From Chrysophaeum taylorii (lineage: Eukaryota; Sar; Pelagophyceae; Pelagomonadales; Pelagomonadaceae): a stretch of 64,000 nucleotides of DNA. Under the pieces are notes generated by a model. The model saw nothing but the letters and a program-made list of their open reading frames with translations, made no database searches and was not told the origin of the DNA. The position numbers and the translations under genes were made by a program. The stretch covers positions 496,001-560,000 of the forward strand of contig JAQMWT010000309.1 of the NCBI GenBank assembly GCA_029834535.1, given 5' to 3'. Below, piece by piece: positions 32,352 through 42,297 of the stretch (position 1 is its first letter; the number at the start of each line of letters is the position of its first letter).

Positions 32352-34790
32352 ATGAGCGAAGTCGAGCCGCGCTATCTGGAGGTGGAGGATAATGTTGATG
32401 AGGAGGAGGAATTTAAACGCGGTGTTAACAGAAGGAGGAAGTCCACAAGAACGAGCCGATCGCGACGTCGATGTTGTGACGTGGAACACACGCGGCAACA
32501 AAAGTGGACGAACAACCAGGTTTTTCCAAGGTGTGGTGGGACTGCGTGCGTCGACTGAAGGAAAATCATCCTGACCGCGTTGACCAGTGGGAAGGCGACG
32601 ACGCATGTGTGTATCCGGTGCTGGGGGCGCCTGAAGGTGACGAGAGACTTCAAGAAAGGCACATGGCAGACGACCAAGTCCTCTTGGGGCCCACTTCACG
32701 GCTGCGCATCCGGAGGAGGATTCGACGAGCTGGGACGTCAACAGCTCACCAAGAAACAGAAGACAGACCAAGAAAAGGAGGGCGTTTTTTATGACGGCCG
32801 TGGGCGTTGTGGCAGCAGCCTCGAAGGGTAAATCGGATATTGCGAGATACTTCATGCCCATGCCCAGCCAGGCAAAGCACTCTTCCCTGATGGCGACGTT
32901 CTCGGCTCGGCACTACGTGTACACGTCGCAGCGGATTTTTTCCAAGCGCACCTTTGACTGACGACGAAGATCATCGCAACCTAATTGAGGCGGCGTATTA
33001 CCGCGGCGGTGGCGGGAAAGGCGAGTGCCCGTTCATGACTCGAATGGCGCTGTTTGATGAATGGGTGGACACTGAATATCGTTGCTTTGTTGTTCGAATC
33101 TTGAAGCACGTCGTTACTACGGAGTGTTATTTATGAAGCGGCGGTTTTCGGCAATCCATTCGCCCAGGTGGTGCATGGACGGCGGGACACTCGATGATAA
33201 GTTCAAGCGACAGGCCATTGGCCTATCCTTCATCTTGTCCGATTGGAGTGGCGTTGAGACGGTGTTCCCGCGTGGGCCTCGTTCCAGCTGACGACGGGAC
33301 CGATTCCGGCACGGACTCTCTGCTCAGCGTGCGAGAATCGATATCGATTTGGCGGCCGCAACCATTGTTCAAGACCGGGCTGCACTTGGCGTCGCCGAAG
33401 AATTTTTTGTTGAGGTCGAAGCGTGTGGCATGCATGATATCTCAAAAATCTCGGCAACGGCATGTGGCGACTTGACACGATCCAGGGGCAGGCCGGTGAT
33501 CAATCCATTCCCAGCTGGCCAGGAGCTGTTGAACAGTGCCCACGATGGAGCCAAGTTCTTTTCTTACGGCATACGTTTGAAGGATCTGCAAGCGCTTTTG
33601 CCATTACAGCCAGGGAAATAAATCGCCGAAGCTCAAGCTCGACCTCAATAAGACGTGGTTCCGGGCGCGATACCAACTTATTCGTTCCTTGCTGCGTATG
33701 CACCACGTCGTGCTCAAACTGTACACGGCTACCAACATTGGACTACCCTGGACAATCAGTGATGAGCAATGGGTGGCGTTGGCTTAATTCGAGGCGATTT
33801 TTGCTATAACGGATGAGGCCGTTGTTTTCGTGCAACACGAACACTTATGCCTGGGGGCGTGCGCCGCATTGATCAAGCACAACATGATCGAGTCTCTGCG
33901 AGCTGGGACGCTAGAAGTCATTAATCTCCCGAACATAACTACGAAATCCATGCCACGTAAGACTGTCGATGTTGACGACCTCAGCGAGACCGGCAAAATC
34001 TGTCTTGAACGGGCTATTATTCTCGAATGTGAGCGTCGTTTTTTTTGCAGGAATAATGAAAACAACTACGTGCGTCACTTCGACTACGAATTATTCAACG
34101 ATCGCGAGCTGATTGCCTTCCTTCTTGACTTTCGGACTATTAACTGCCGGCACCTCTCGTCCAATCAGAGAGCTCAGACCAGGAAGTTGCTCAAGGAAGA
34201 ATATGTGATTTACGCACGGACTGCATTCCACCACGAAAAGGCAAAGACTTCCTCCGAGTCTGCGCCGCCCTCCGAGCCTGCGCCTGCCCGCGGTCTCTTG
34301 GCGGCACTCGACGCACCCGGCGCTTGGGACGACGACATTAGTGGCGACGCATAGCCTTCTTTTGCTATGCCTGAGAACCAGATGCCCGATTTCAATGTGG
34401 AGGAGTTTGAACAGGTCTTCACTCAATGGATCAGGCTGTCGAGATCGCTCAACTGGAAAGAACGTTATCCCGAGCTTGAGAAGAAGGATGAAGTCTCAGC
34501 TTCACAGATCTGGCGGCTGTGCTCGACGTTGGAAAGCTGCATCGACCGCTCACCAAGGTTGTGCAGTATGGGTTCCTTCTTCCTTCCGGACATGGCGAGA
34601 GCCTCCTCTTAAGGGTTTTTTTAATTGGTAGTACACATGGCGCGCAGAGCTACTACTGCGAGCGCTGCCTGAGCATTGGAAATCTTGTCTCCTGACCGAG
34701 GGAAAGAAACGCGGTCATGCTCGGCGCGGACGAGACGGACAAAGTTGTTGCCAGCATACTGCGCACGAACAATAATTTCTTCATTGCGGC
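32352..34790 (+). pseudogene. hAT-family transposase, frame-broken
   Basis: Plus-strand trail. An N-terminal BED-finger-like segment at about 32,525-32,720 (KVWWDCVRRL, then HVCIRCWGRL, then TTKSSWGPLH) is split between frames. At about 33,165-33,260 comes CMDGGTLDDKFKRQAIGLSFI, like the region after the first catalytic Asp. From 33,420 comes GDLTRSRGRPVINPFPAGQE. The 174-codon open stretch 33,830-34,354 holds DYELFNDRELIAFLLDFRT, matching the 'LLDPR' block. Near the end SYYCERCLSIGNLV then ADETDKVVASILRTNNN corresponds to the hATC dimerisation region (SERvFS...). At least five frame shifts plus stops; the element cannot move itself. Confidence 0.65.
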
Positions 34791-35145
34791 GGCGGCGGCC
34801 AGGATTTTGAGTGTACAGGGACCTCGGACACGAGACCGAGTTTTAAAAAAACGCCGAGAGCACCATGATTGATTCCCCGAAGACTCTTCGGAGATGGAGG
34901 TTGATGAGGAAGAACCAGACGAAGATACCGAGGTTGTTCGTTCGTTCACATCGCCTAAAGTAAGTAAGAAACACTGAACCCCATCCACGGTAACTAACTC
35001 CTCCTTCGCCCCGAATTTAACGCGAAGGAACCTAAGAGCACCAGACCTAGGAAGCAATAGCGCGCGGGGGGCACGGAAAAAAGTGACGGGGCGCGACAGG
35101 GACCGTCGGCGCTGGCGTTAAAAGAAAAAAAGTGGCGTTCACCTC

Positions 35146-35265
35146 ACAAAGGTTCACGATGGATGACCACGTAGGGCGTCAGTGTTCACTTCAAGTCACT
35201 TCACCAATATATTGCGTGGTGAAGTGGTTCACGTTCACTTACTAAAGTGAATTCCCAACACTGTG
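35146..35265 (-). repeat. Right terminal inverted and subterminal repeats of the hAT element
   Basis: AGTGAATTCCCAACACTGTG at the end, preceded by scattered TTCACTTC/GTGAAGTG words mirroring the left end. Confidence 0.75.
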
Positions 35266-35348
35266 AATAATAATATGAATAAAGCCTTCACTTAGAATTT
35301 CTACAAGGCGTATCCAAACGGACCTAAGATCCTAAGGCGTTTCGCGAT

Positions 35349-36536
35349 ATGACGACGTGGGAGAGCGTCGCGCGGCTGTGGAAGGACGAAGAGGGATCGA
35401 ACTTCTCGCGGACGGCGCTTGAAGAATGGTTTCCGGCAGATCCATCGAAGAAGGAGCAGCGAGCTGAGCTGTGGAAGGGGTTGGACGGCAACGGCAACGG
35501 GTACGTGAGCCTCGCCGAGTACGACGGTTGGTTCAACGCCCGGACCCTGCAAGCCGAAAAGAGACGGCTCAAGAGCTCGTTGTTCGTGTACGCGCGGCCG
35601 GCGCTGGTGCGAGCCTTCGATCTCGCGAACGGAGTTCAAAAAAATTCGAACGACGACTACGCGACCAAGTCCGAGTTTGGGTTACTCTTGCTCGGGACGC
35701 ACGCGGCGCTGCGGATATACCGGATATTCGAGCTCGCCGACGAGTCGAAGGACCGTCGCGTCTCGCGCGACGAGTTCGCGCATCGGTTGGAGGACGTGAA
35801 CAAGGAGCTCGGGGAGAACGGGAATCTTGTCGTCGACGATTTCGACAGCATAGACGCCGACGCGTCCGGGTCCGTCCTCCTCGACGAGGCCATCGCCTTC
35901 TTTCTGGCTAAAATATGCACCAACACCAAGCTTTTGGCGGAGGTTCCGAAGAAGGTAAAGGCTGCGAAGAAGGAAAGGGCTGCGCCGCCACAGGAGAAAA
36001 TTGTTCCTCAGAAATCAACACCGCCCTCGTTGAAGCAAACTCAGAAATCAACACCGCCCTCGTTGAAGCAAACTCCGAAATCAACACCGCCCTCGTTGAA
36101 GCAAACCCCGGTCAAAGCCAAGGTCGACACCTTCTTCTTCGAACCACCAGCGGACGTCGAGCGACCTCTTCAGGAGGACTTTGACCCCCCCCGCGCACTA
36201 CAACAGCACGACGACGACGACGACGATTACCCCCTCAGGCTGCAATACGGTGGCCTCGAAGTCTTGCTCCGACCCACCAGGACCCGCGGCGCCGACGTCG
36301 CGCCGATGGACCTCAACTACCACGGCGTCCAAGTCTCCCTAAAGCCTTCTTCTTCTTCAAAATCAACAAAGCCCTCCAAGACACCGCGCTCAGCGCCTTC
36401 GGCCGACCTCCCCGCGGGTTGGAGCCGCCGCTACGACCAGACCCGCCGCCGCCATTACTACGTCGACCACAACACCAAAACAACCACATGGCGCAATCCA
36501 TCGGCCAACCCTCTTTTCGTCAAGTCCATAGGATAA
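35349..36536 (+). CDS. EF-hand-like protein with C-terminal WW domain
   Basis: Intact 395-codon frame. Residues 1-190 look like a calcium-binding helical module: a canonical loop DGNGNGYVSLAE (from Asp46), a weaker ADESKDRRVSRDE, and DADASGSVLLDE near residue 170, all with acidic residues at the expected loop positions. The middle is a low-complexity linker with three 11-residue copies of QKSTPPSLKQT, then an acidic DDDDDD patch and two related 'YGG/YHG-V-L/SLKP' segments. Residues 354-384 (LPAGWSRR...HYYVDHNTKTTTWRNP) form a WW domain, which binds proline-rich peptides. It may be a calcium-regulated adaptor; partners are unknown. The selenoprotein H-like relic starts 2 bp after its stop codon. 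Confidence 0.8.
   Translation: MTTWESVARLWKDEEGSNFSRTALEEWFPADPSKKEQRAELWKGLDGNGNGYVSLAEYDGWFNARTLQAEKRRLKSSLFVYARPALVRAFDLANGVQKNSNDDYATKSEFGLLLLGTHAALRIYRIFELADESKDRRVSRDEFAHRLEDVNKELGENGNLVVDDFDSIDADASGSVLLDEAIAFFLAKICTNTKLLAEVPKKVKAAKKERAAPPQEKIVPQKSTPPSLKQTQKSTPPSLKQTPKSTPPSLKQTPVKAKVDTFFFEPPADVERPLQEDFDPPRALQQHDDDDDDYPLRLQYGGLEVLLRPTRTRGADVAPMDLNYHGVQVSLKPSSSSKSTKPSKTPRSAPSADLPAGWSRRYDQTRRRHYYVDHNTKTTTWRNPSANPLFVKSIG
36009..36107 (+). repeat. Coding 33-bp tandem repeat, three copies
   Basis: Three nearly identical units of CAGAAATCAACACCGCCCTC... coding for QKSTPPSLKQT in the linker of the EF-hand/WW protein; one unit has CCG for CAG. Confidence 0.9.
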
Positions 36537-36538
36537 GG

Positions 36539-36845
36539 ATGGCTCCAAAAAGGAAAGGAAGAAGAGGGTGAGGAGCCGCCCGCGAAGAAGGTGACGATAG
36601 AACGTTGCTAATCGTGATCCGCGTTCAAGACGCGCGCCAACAAACTCGTCAAGGCTGTGCGGGAGACGTTGCCGGACGTTGAGGTCGAAATCAACGTCGA
36701 GAAACCAAGAAAGGGTGCGTTTGTGGTGCGAGGAGCCGCCGAGACACAAGTCGTCGCGCTGACAGAGATATGAAACGGCCGTTTCTGCAACTCAACGCCC
36801 TCGACATTGAGGCCTTAGCCAAAGACACTATCGACGCCCTCGAAT
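36539..36845 (+). pseudogene. Selenoprotein H-like gene with in-frame UGA in the CxxU motif, damaged
   Basis: Starts ATG GCT CCA AAA AGG AAA (MAPKRK), a typical selenoprotein H start. One extra A in the purine run shifts the frame; thereafter it reads EEPPAKKVTIERC, then TAA, TCG, TGA, then SAFKTRANKLVKAVRETLP, then VEINVEKPRKGAFVV. The family's redox motif is C-x-x-U in 'HCKSU', so the TGA at 36,615-36,617 sits exactly where selenocysteine belongs, and the TAA at 36,609-36,611 replaces the Lys codon. A second shift near 36,768 leads to MKRPFLQLNALDIEALAKD, matching the family C-terminus. Other stops follow in the wrong frames. I found no convincing SECIS element downstream. Family: nuclear thioredoxin-fold DNA-binding redox protein. 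The reading is strong; the lesions suggest a pseudogene. Confidence 0.7.
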
Positions 36846-37499
36846 AATAATAATAATAAGTAGGGACTCTCGTGGAGCCGCGTGACCGCTTTTCGACGAC
36901 GCACACCGTCACACCTGAGGCGCGAGGCGCCGACCCGCTCCCTTCGTGTGAATAATACTTAGAGATAGGGCCTCTGGCCACGGAGTCTTATTATTCATCT
37001 CGTGGTCGGGGATGACTGACGTGTGGGCGCTGGCTTTTTGTTCCAGCCAGCCTCTTCTTCTCGATCGAGATGGGGTTTGCTCGACTCTGCTTGCGTGCAC
37101 GTCGTCTTCGTGCATACGACGGGCCCGCTGAACATCAAGAGCGTCGCTGGTGTCGCCGCCGCCCGGGTTGTTTCTTTCTTATTTCATTCCGAGTCGCTGC
37201 GATTATGCGCCACTTTGACGACGGCACAGAGTATTTGTCCTCATCTCTGAGTGGCGGGACTACTGGCGGCGTTTCCCCGCTCACCAGGCATGCCTATGTC
37301 ACTGACGCTCGCTGCATAGTATTTTTTATTGCTGGCGGAGCTTTATTATTATGATCCCCATCGCTTGTACCATTTTAATGCTGCCATATTATGGTTGGTT
37401 TTCTTCAAGCTGCGGTGTTCTTTCTCGCGACTGGCCGCCTCGCCCGGAACAACAAGCAATGATGGTGCGTGTACAATGGCGCATCGTAGGGTCGTTCTG
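36846..37499. other. Spacer, nothing supportable
   Basis: After a (AATA/TAA) run at 36,843-36,861 frames are short. A 7-bp inverted pair CATCTCG (36,994) / CGAGATG (37,063) with an inner GCTGGC/GCCAGC hairpin was tested as a SECIS candidate for the upstream UGA; the core quartet and apical AA do not fit. Confidence 0.35.
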
Positions 37500-37775
37500 A
37501 ACCGAGCAGACCAATCGGGACAACGATGCTGCTCCTCTCTACTACGCAGTCGCCGCCGGTGCCGCCGCCATTCACCCGCCGCGCGAGGCCGAGATCGCCG
37601 AGATCCGCGAACGGACGTCGCTATGGAGCCCCGGGGAGACGCGGTTCTCGAAGTTTGCCCCCGGCGTGTCCAAGTGGCTGAACGGGGTGAAGGGCGAGTG
37701 GAAGATGGAGGTCGCCAAGATCGTCGACAAGGACCGCCGGCGGGTAAGCTCACCAAAGCCAGGCTCTTCGCGATG
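37500..37775 (+). pseudogene. Gene fragment, unknown family
   Basis: About 90 codons open in one plus frame (RDNDAAPLYYAVAAGAAA, then AEIAEIRERTSLWSPGETRF, then KWLNGVKGEWKMEVAKIVD). Composition is clearly protein-like. It ends KDRRR at CGGCGG followed by GTAAGC, a good splice donor, then continues as KLTKARLFAMREGG in another frame. No start and no family; probably an orphan exon or gene remnant beside the LTR elements. Confidence 0.35.
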
Positions 37776-37876
37776 AGAGAGGGTGGCGCGGAATTCCGTC
37801 TACAAAAAAACGGCTGACCAGGCCCGCCCTCACAAAATTATTACTTGTTAATTAATCAATTATCGCGCATCAATAT

Positions 37877-37951
37877 TGTGAGAACTGAAATGGGGATGAG
37901 AGAACTGTAATGGGGACGTGGTGCAGGGGTAAGTGTCATAGCTTCCTCACA
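37877..37951 (-). repeat. 75-bp LTR (3' LTR of the copia remnant)
   Basis: Identical base for base to 41,548-41,622. Confidence 0.9.
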
Positions 37952-37959
37952 CAGGTGCT

Positions 37960-38490
37960 GGAAAAGAAAGAAAAGGAAAAAGGGATAAGTGAGTACGAGC
38001 TTGTAATGGCAAGTGCCACCAGATCCGCGGACGAAGCCACAATCATTGAGAAGGAAGCGTTCCAAATAAAGCCACTAATTACGACAAGCTTGTTTGCAAC
38101 CATACCAAGAGCGACGGAGCTTGTAAACGATTTTGGAACCATCGGTGGGTTGTGGGAGCTTGAATAAAGGCGGAGCTGACATCCAACTTGTGCAAATCCC
38201 AGTCATGAACAGCGACAAAGGTTAGAAAGAAACGGATCGTGACGATGTTGGCAACCGGTGACGATGTTGGCAACCGGTGAGTAGGTGTCATGATAATCAA
38301 TGCCGTGAACCTGCGTGTAACCGCGGACAACGAGGCGAGCCTTGTACGATTTGAAGCGGCCAGAGTCATACTTCTTGCGGAGGATCCACTTGAGAGTACA
38401 AATGTTGCCAGAAAACGTCGAAGGAAGGCGCACAACATCCCAGCAACCAAGCTGACCAAGAGAGCTGTATTCGTTAGCGATGGCTTGCAA
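37960..38490 (-). pseudogene. Copia reverse transcriptase fragment
   Basis: Minus-strand reading: NEYSSLGQLGCWDVVRLP, then LKWILRKKYDSGRFKSYKARLVVRGYTQ, then GIDYHDTYSPVANIVT, then (after a shift) FVAVHDWDLHKLDVSSAF. These are the conserved N-terminal blocks of copia-type RT (RVT_2), with the first catalytic Asp in KLDV. A 19-bp tandem duplication of GACGATGTTGGCAACCGGT at about 38,240-38,280 causes the shift. A later block, RFLLNDCGFVRGSGGT, is the part just before the YxDD box, which itself is missing, as is RNase H. Confidence 0.85.
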
Positions 38491-38710
38491 CCAGCCAGGA
38501 CGCTCAGGATTGGTCGGAGCTAAAGCTTCACGTAAATGGAAGTAATAGTAGTTTCGTCAAGGTAATACTGAGAGATTTCTTCAGAAGCAGAGTAATGAAC
38601 GTGTGCATGGGGATCAACAAGGGTGTTAGCTAAACAAAGGGGAAGGAAGACACAATGAACTAACAAACGAAAGCTAACAGAAGAGACATACAAAGAGTTA
38701 CAGGGGGAAA

Positions 38711-38840
38711 CAGAATGGCCCGTATCGACATCAGAATGGCCCGTATCAACATCAGAATGGCCCCGTATCAACATCAGAATGGCCCCGTATCAACATCAGA
38801 ATGGCCCGTATCAACATCAGAATGGCCCGTATCAACATTG
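38711..38840. repeat. 22-24-bp minisatellite in the copia remnant
   Basis: About six copies of AGAATGGCCCGTATCAACATC with one- or two-base differences, plus a degenerate outlier ending at about 38,870. Confidence 0.85.
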
Positions 38841-40054
38841 TGACAGGATGAAACAGAATGGCCCGTAAAAAAAAAAGTTTGTTGGTTGTTGCAACGCGCG
38901 TTGGTCGACTTTGCGCGGTCGGCCCCGTTTGGCACGACTTTGTTTTGCACTTTCTGTTGTTTTCTCTCTTTTGCACTTTCAGTTGTTTTCTCTCGAGCTC
39001 GTAGAATGGTCGGTTCACGTGATGGGGTGATCAGTCCCAGTGAAACCGGCGCATTCTCATCAAACAAGGGGCAAGGGGGCAACAGCGAACAAGGGGGCAA
39101 CAGCGGAAGAACAGGTGACAATGGGGCAACAGTAGACGAGAGCTTGGAAGCGTGATTCGAGAAAGTCAGAACAACGTTGAAGTTCCTTCGGTGGTTGACA
39201 TTGCAGGAAATCGGGTAAGTGAAACTGTCAACAAAATCGAGGTCTGAAGAACGATAGCGACAAAAGTGCCTGGGATGACGTGCGTTAGACGATTGTTGCA
39301 GCGGGGCAAAGATAGCGGAAACACAGGCTGGTACATATGATGGTGGTGTACCAGACGTCTGATGAGAACGTTGCCTTTGGGCAGATAGGTTGCATGGTGC
39401 ACGGTGACCAGGTTATGACGATGGTTGGAGTCGACAGAAGCAAAAACAGGCGTAAGCAGGTTTGATACGAACGTGGGTGTTTGGTTGTTGTGGTGCGAGC
39501 AAAAGTTGCCATGGGCACGACCGCGTCCTGTAAGCGAAGATGGAAGACTTCGGACGCGCCAGCGGTGTAAGGAACGAACACAGGTAGACCAGGCTGCTGT
39601 ATGCCAGCCTGCTGTGACAGATAAGAAAGTGGCCCGTTTTCGCAGTCGCAAGAACGAAATTGCCATATGGGCCAACGTTGGAGGAGCAAGCGGCGAGCTT
39701 CGCTTGTCATACTCGAATAGGCTGCGGTAGAAGTTGGAGACAGTGGCAAAACAGTTGTGGCACGTAAGAACGTTGCAGATAGCTTGCAGATAGCGTCGCG
39801 GGTGCTGAACACGGAATTCACGTCGATAGCAAAACCGAATTTTAAAGGTCAGAAAAGCGGCGAAAAAGCGATAGTGCGTGAAGGAGAACCACAAATCACA
39901 CAGCAAAGAAGCGTCTGTCCAGGATCCCGAAGATGAGCGATCCAACCACATAGGAAGCACGAAAACTGCGCACGCGAAAAATTGAGAGGCACAGCTTAGT
40001 TGTGGCAGGTGAAATGTGCGATGGAACGTGATTCACTGGTTTTACCAAAACCGA

Positions 40055-40250
40055 CAAGCACAACGAGGAGTGGATCAACGAATAGCTGAAAATGCACAAC
40101 GGGGAGTGGAGCAACGAATAGGCGAAATACAGAACGAGGAGGGGAGCAACGACGAGGTGAAAAGACAGGACGAGGAGAGGAGCAACGGCGAGGGGAAAAT
40201 ACAGAACGAGGGGCTGAGCAACGAATAGCGGAAAATACAGAACGAGGCGC
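40055..40250. repeat. 35-39-bp degenerate minisatellite in the copia remnant
   Basis: Five or so diverged units built on AACGAGGAG-GGAGCAACGA-AATAGCGGAAAATACAG. Other short duplications lie nearby: a 36-bp doublet at about 40,410-40,485, a doublet around 40,835-40,905 (CAAGGGTAGAACCACATTCA) and one at 41,140-41,200. Confidence 0.75.
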
Positions 40251-41547
40251 CTGTGCAATGGGAGCTAAAAACAAAAAAACGAGGGGCTTCCGTGGGATGG
40301 GGTTGTTGATGTGCTTGCATCAGACATTCGGCGGTACACACGCTGACTTGGAATTATCTTGATTGGCAGAAAGGTGCAAAGATGTGTAATAGGTGGTGGT
40401 ATTAAGAAAAGCGGCGGAGTGGAACTAGAATCAGTCAAGGTTGGAAGCGGCGGAGTGGAACTAGAATCAGTCAAGGTTGGAGTAGGCATAGGAGCAGAAA
40501 AGGTAGTGTTACTGGTGGTTTTGGTGGGTTGGTGTTGTTGGGTGTTTTTGGAGTCATTGGAAGTGTTGCGCTGTTGAGAAGAACGGCGATGGTGGGTAGG
40601 GCGTTGTCGTGGAATAGCTAGGAACTTTGAAACTTGCGGCAGTCCCCCTTAAAGTGATCCTTGCAGCCGCCAAAAGGACATCGGGTAGTGCGTCGGAATC
40701 GAGCAGAGCCAGGTTGTTGGGAAAGGGGAGCGTCTAGGGTAGGTCAGTTGGAAGAGTCTGAAGTCGTGGTTGACGACGCGGCGGATAGCGCGGCGGCGGA
40801 AGTGGTTGTGCATGCCATCGAAATTGATTGTTGTTGAACTACTCAAGGGTAGAACCACATTCATCGTTGTTGTTGAACTTCTCAAGGGTAGAACCACATT
40901 CATCGGTACGAAACGCGAGACGATAAAACAAAGCCAGTAAGGCTTGAAGCACGATGCACGTAGTCAAATGCGAGGACACACTCGAGGGTACGTCGGATCA
41001 GGTACAATGCCGAGCAACTTGAACTCCTTTGATAGGTACAATGCCGAGCAACTTGTATACTCCGATGATGAACTTGTTGAGGAAGTTCGCTACGCGATCC
41101 CCACGGCCCATGTAGACATCGGTAATGCGCTTGTAAAGTCGCGTGAAGTTCATGTCGCGGTTGTCATGTTGTTCGCGTGAAGTTCATGTCGCGGTTTTCA
41201 TGGATATCAACGTTGTTGTTGCTTGACGCGAAATTCTTCTTCAGAGCAGCGAGATGCTTCTGCAGAGCAGCGAGATGCTGAGATGCTAGTCCAAGGATCG
41301 TTGGTCGAGATAATGTGATCGCCGGTAGAGATGATCATGTTCTCAAGACGACGTGCCATTGGTGGGGAAAAAAAAAATGTCGCTCACCGCTGAAGGCATC
41401 AAGGTTGTGCGAAAGCTTGCAATCTTTAATTTCGATCGAGGACATGATAAACGATAACGAACCGAACACGTAGCAATGAACTGAAGCCGAGGAGGTGTCG
41501 CCACGAAGTCAAGCAGAGGCTCGATCGTGAACGAGCACCTGGTGCCA

Positions 41548-41622
41548 TGTGAGAACTGAAATGGGGATGAGAGAACTGTAATGGGGACGTGGTGCAGGGG
41601 TAAGTGTCATAGCTTCCTCACA
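41548..41622 (-). repeat. 75-bp LTR (5' LTR of the copia remnant)
   Basis: Identical to 37,877-37,951; the candidate primer-binding site lies directly inside it at 41,535-41,547. Confidence 0.9.
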
Positions 41623-41764
41623 AATATCCTTTGTATTCTTGCTGCTGTCTTGTTTGTTTCCCTGCGCTCATCCATCCATTCTGGCTCTTAGAGCTTAGGG
41701 AGTTAGTTCCACACCATAATAATAATAATAATAATAATAACACGACGTGGTGGGCTGGTACTAT

Positions 41765-41949
41765 AGAGAACAGTAAAAATCACTGTGCCTCTGGTAGAGA
41801 ATGGTGGCAGTGGTAGTGCTCTGCCTTTTGTCCTGTCCTCTAACGACACAAAGAGCAGCACGGTGTGCGACACAGCGATTTAGAGGTTGTAGGTGTGAGT
41901 GTGAGGTTAAGGGGGGGGTTCCTAACCCTAAATGGAATTTTCTATCTCT
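41765..41949 (-). repeat. LTR (3' LTR of the 8.2-kb element)
   Basis: Matches 49,792-49,937 over both ends; about 40 bp longer, mainly through extra sequence around 41,845-41,900. Confidence 0.85.
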
Positions 41950-42297
41950 ACGCCCTCGCAGATTGAACTTGGTGATGAGCGAAATCTGGGACAAACAAAA
42001 CAAATGTCTGGCCAAGGACAAATGGATGTCGAGTCATAAGGATGCGTTGAAGGAAAGTGTGCGAAGTGCACGAAAGAGATAGAGGAAAACGAAACGCAGG
42101 TAGTGTGTGAAGTGAGAAAGGAGAAAGAGCGGATGATCAAAGAAAGGAAAAAGCATCGATCGTGAGTAAGAAGGAAAGTGGAGGAAGATGCTAAGTAGGC
42201 TAACGATGAAGTATGGCGAATGTTGTGCGAGAGAGCAGACCGCCATCTTGCTCGGTGGCTAATGATATAGGGGGCGGTGTGTGCCGGTGGATAAATC

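Larger units (their letters stand above)
32196..35265 (+). mobile_element. hAT-like DNA transposon, 3.07 kb
   Basis: Ends are inverted: left CACCGTTGGGAATTCACT and right, as reverse complement, CACAGTGTTGGGAATTCACT. The 14 bp GTTGGGAATTCACT is perfect in both. Both ends are packed with TTCAC/GTGAA subterminal repeats, including a (TTCAC)n run near 32,255-32,275. The flanks give AATAATAG and AATAATAA, a 7-of-8 match to an 8-bp target duplication as in hAT elements. Inside lies a frame-broken transposase in plus orientation. The insertion sits at the 3' end of the cathepsin pseudogene. Confidence 0.75.
37877..41622 (-). mobile_element. Ty1/copia-type LTR retrotransposon remnant, 3.75 kb
   Basis: Two identical 75-bp direct repeats, TGTGAGAACTG...CTTCCTCACA, with TG/CA ends, flank the element, and the host sequence on both sides is AATAT (37,872-37,876 and 41,623-41,627), a perfect 5-bp target duplication. 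In minus orientation the primer-binding site TGGCACCAGGTGC begins directly at the right-hand LTR. The reverse-transcriptase remnant lies near the left LTR on the same strand. A polypurine tract is not obvious. The middle is largely tandem repeats and broken frames. Confidence 0.85.

Noticed and set aside
36994-37072. Possible SECIS element downstream of the selenoprotein H relic
   Set aside because: A 7-bp outer helix and an inner GCTGGC/GCCAGC hairpin exist, but the ATGA...GA quartet geometry and apical AA are missing.
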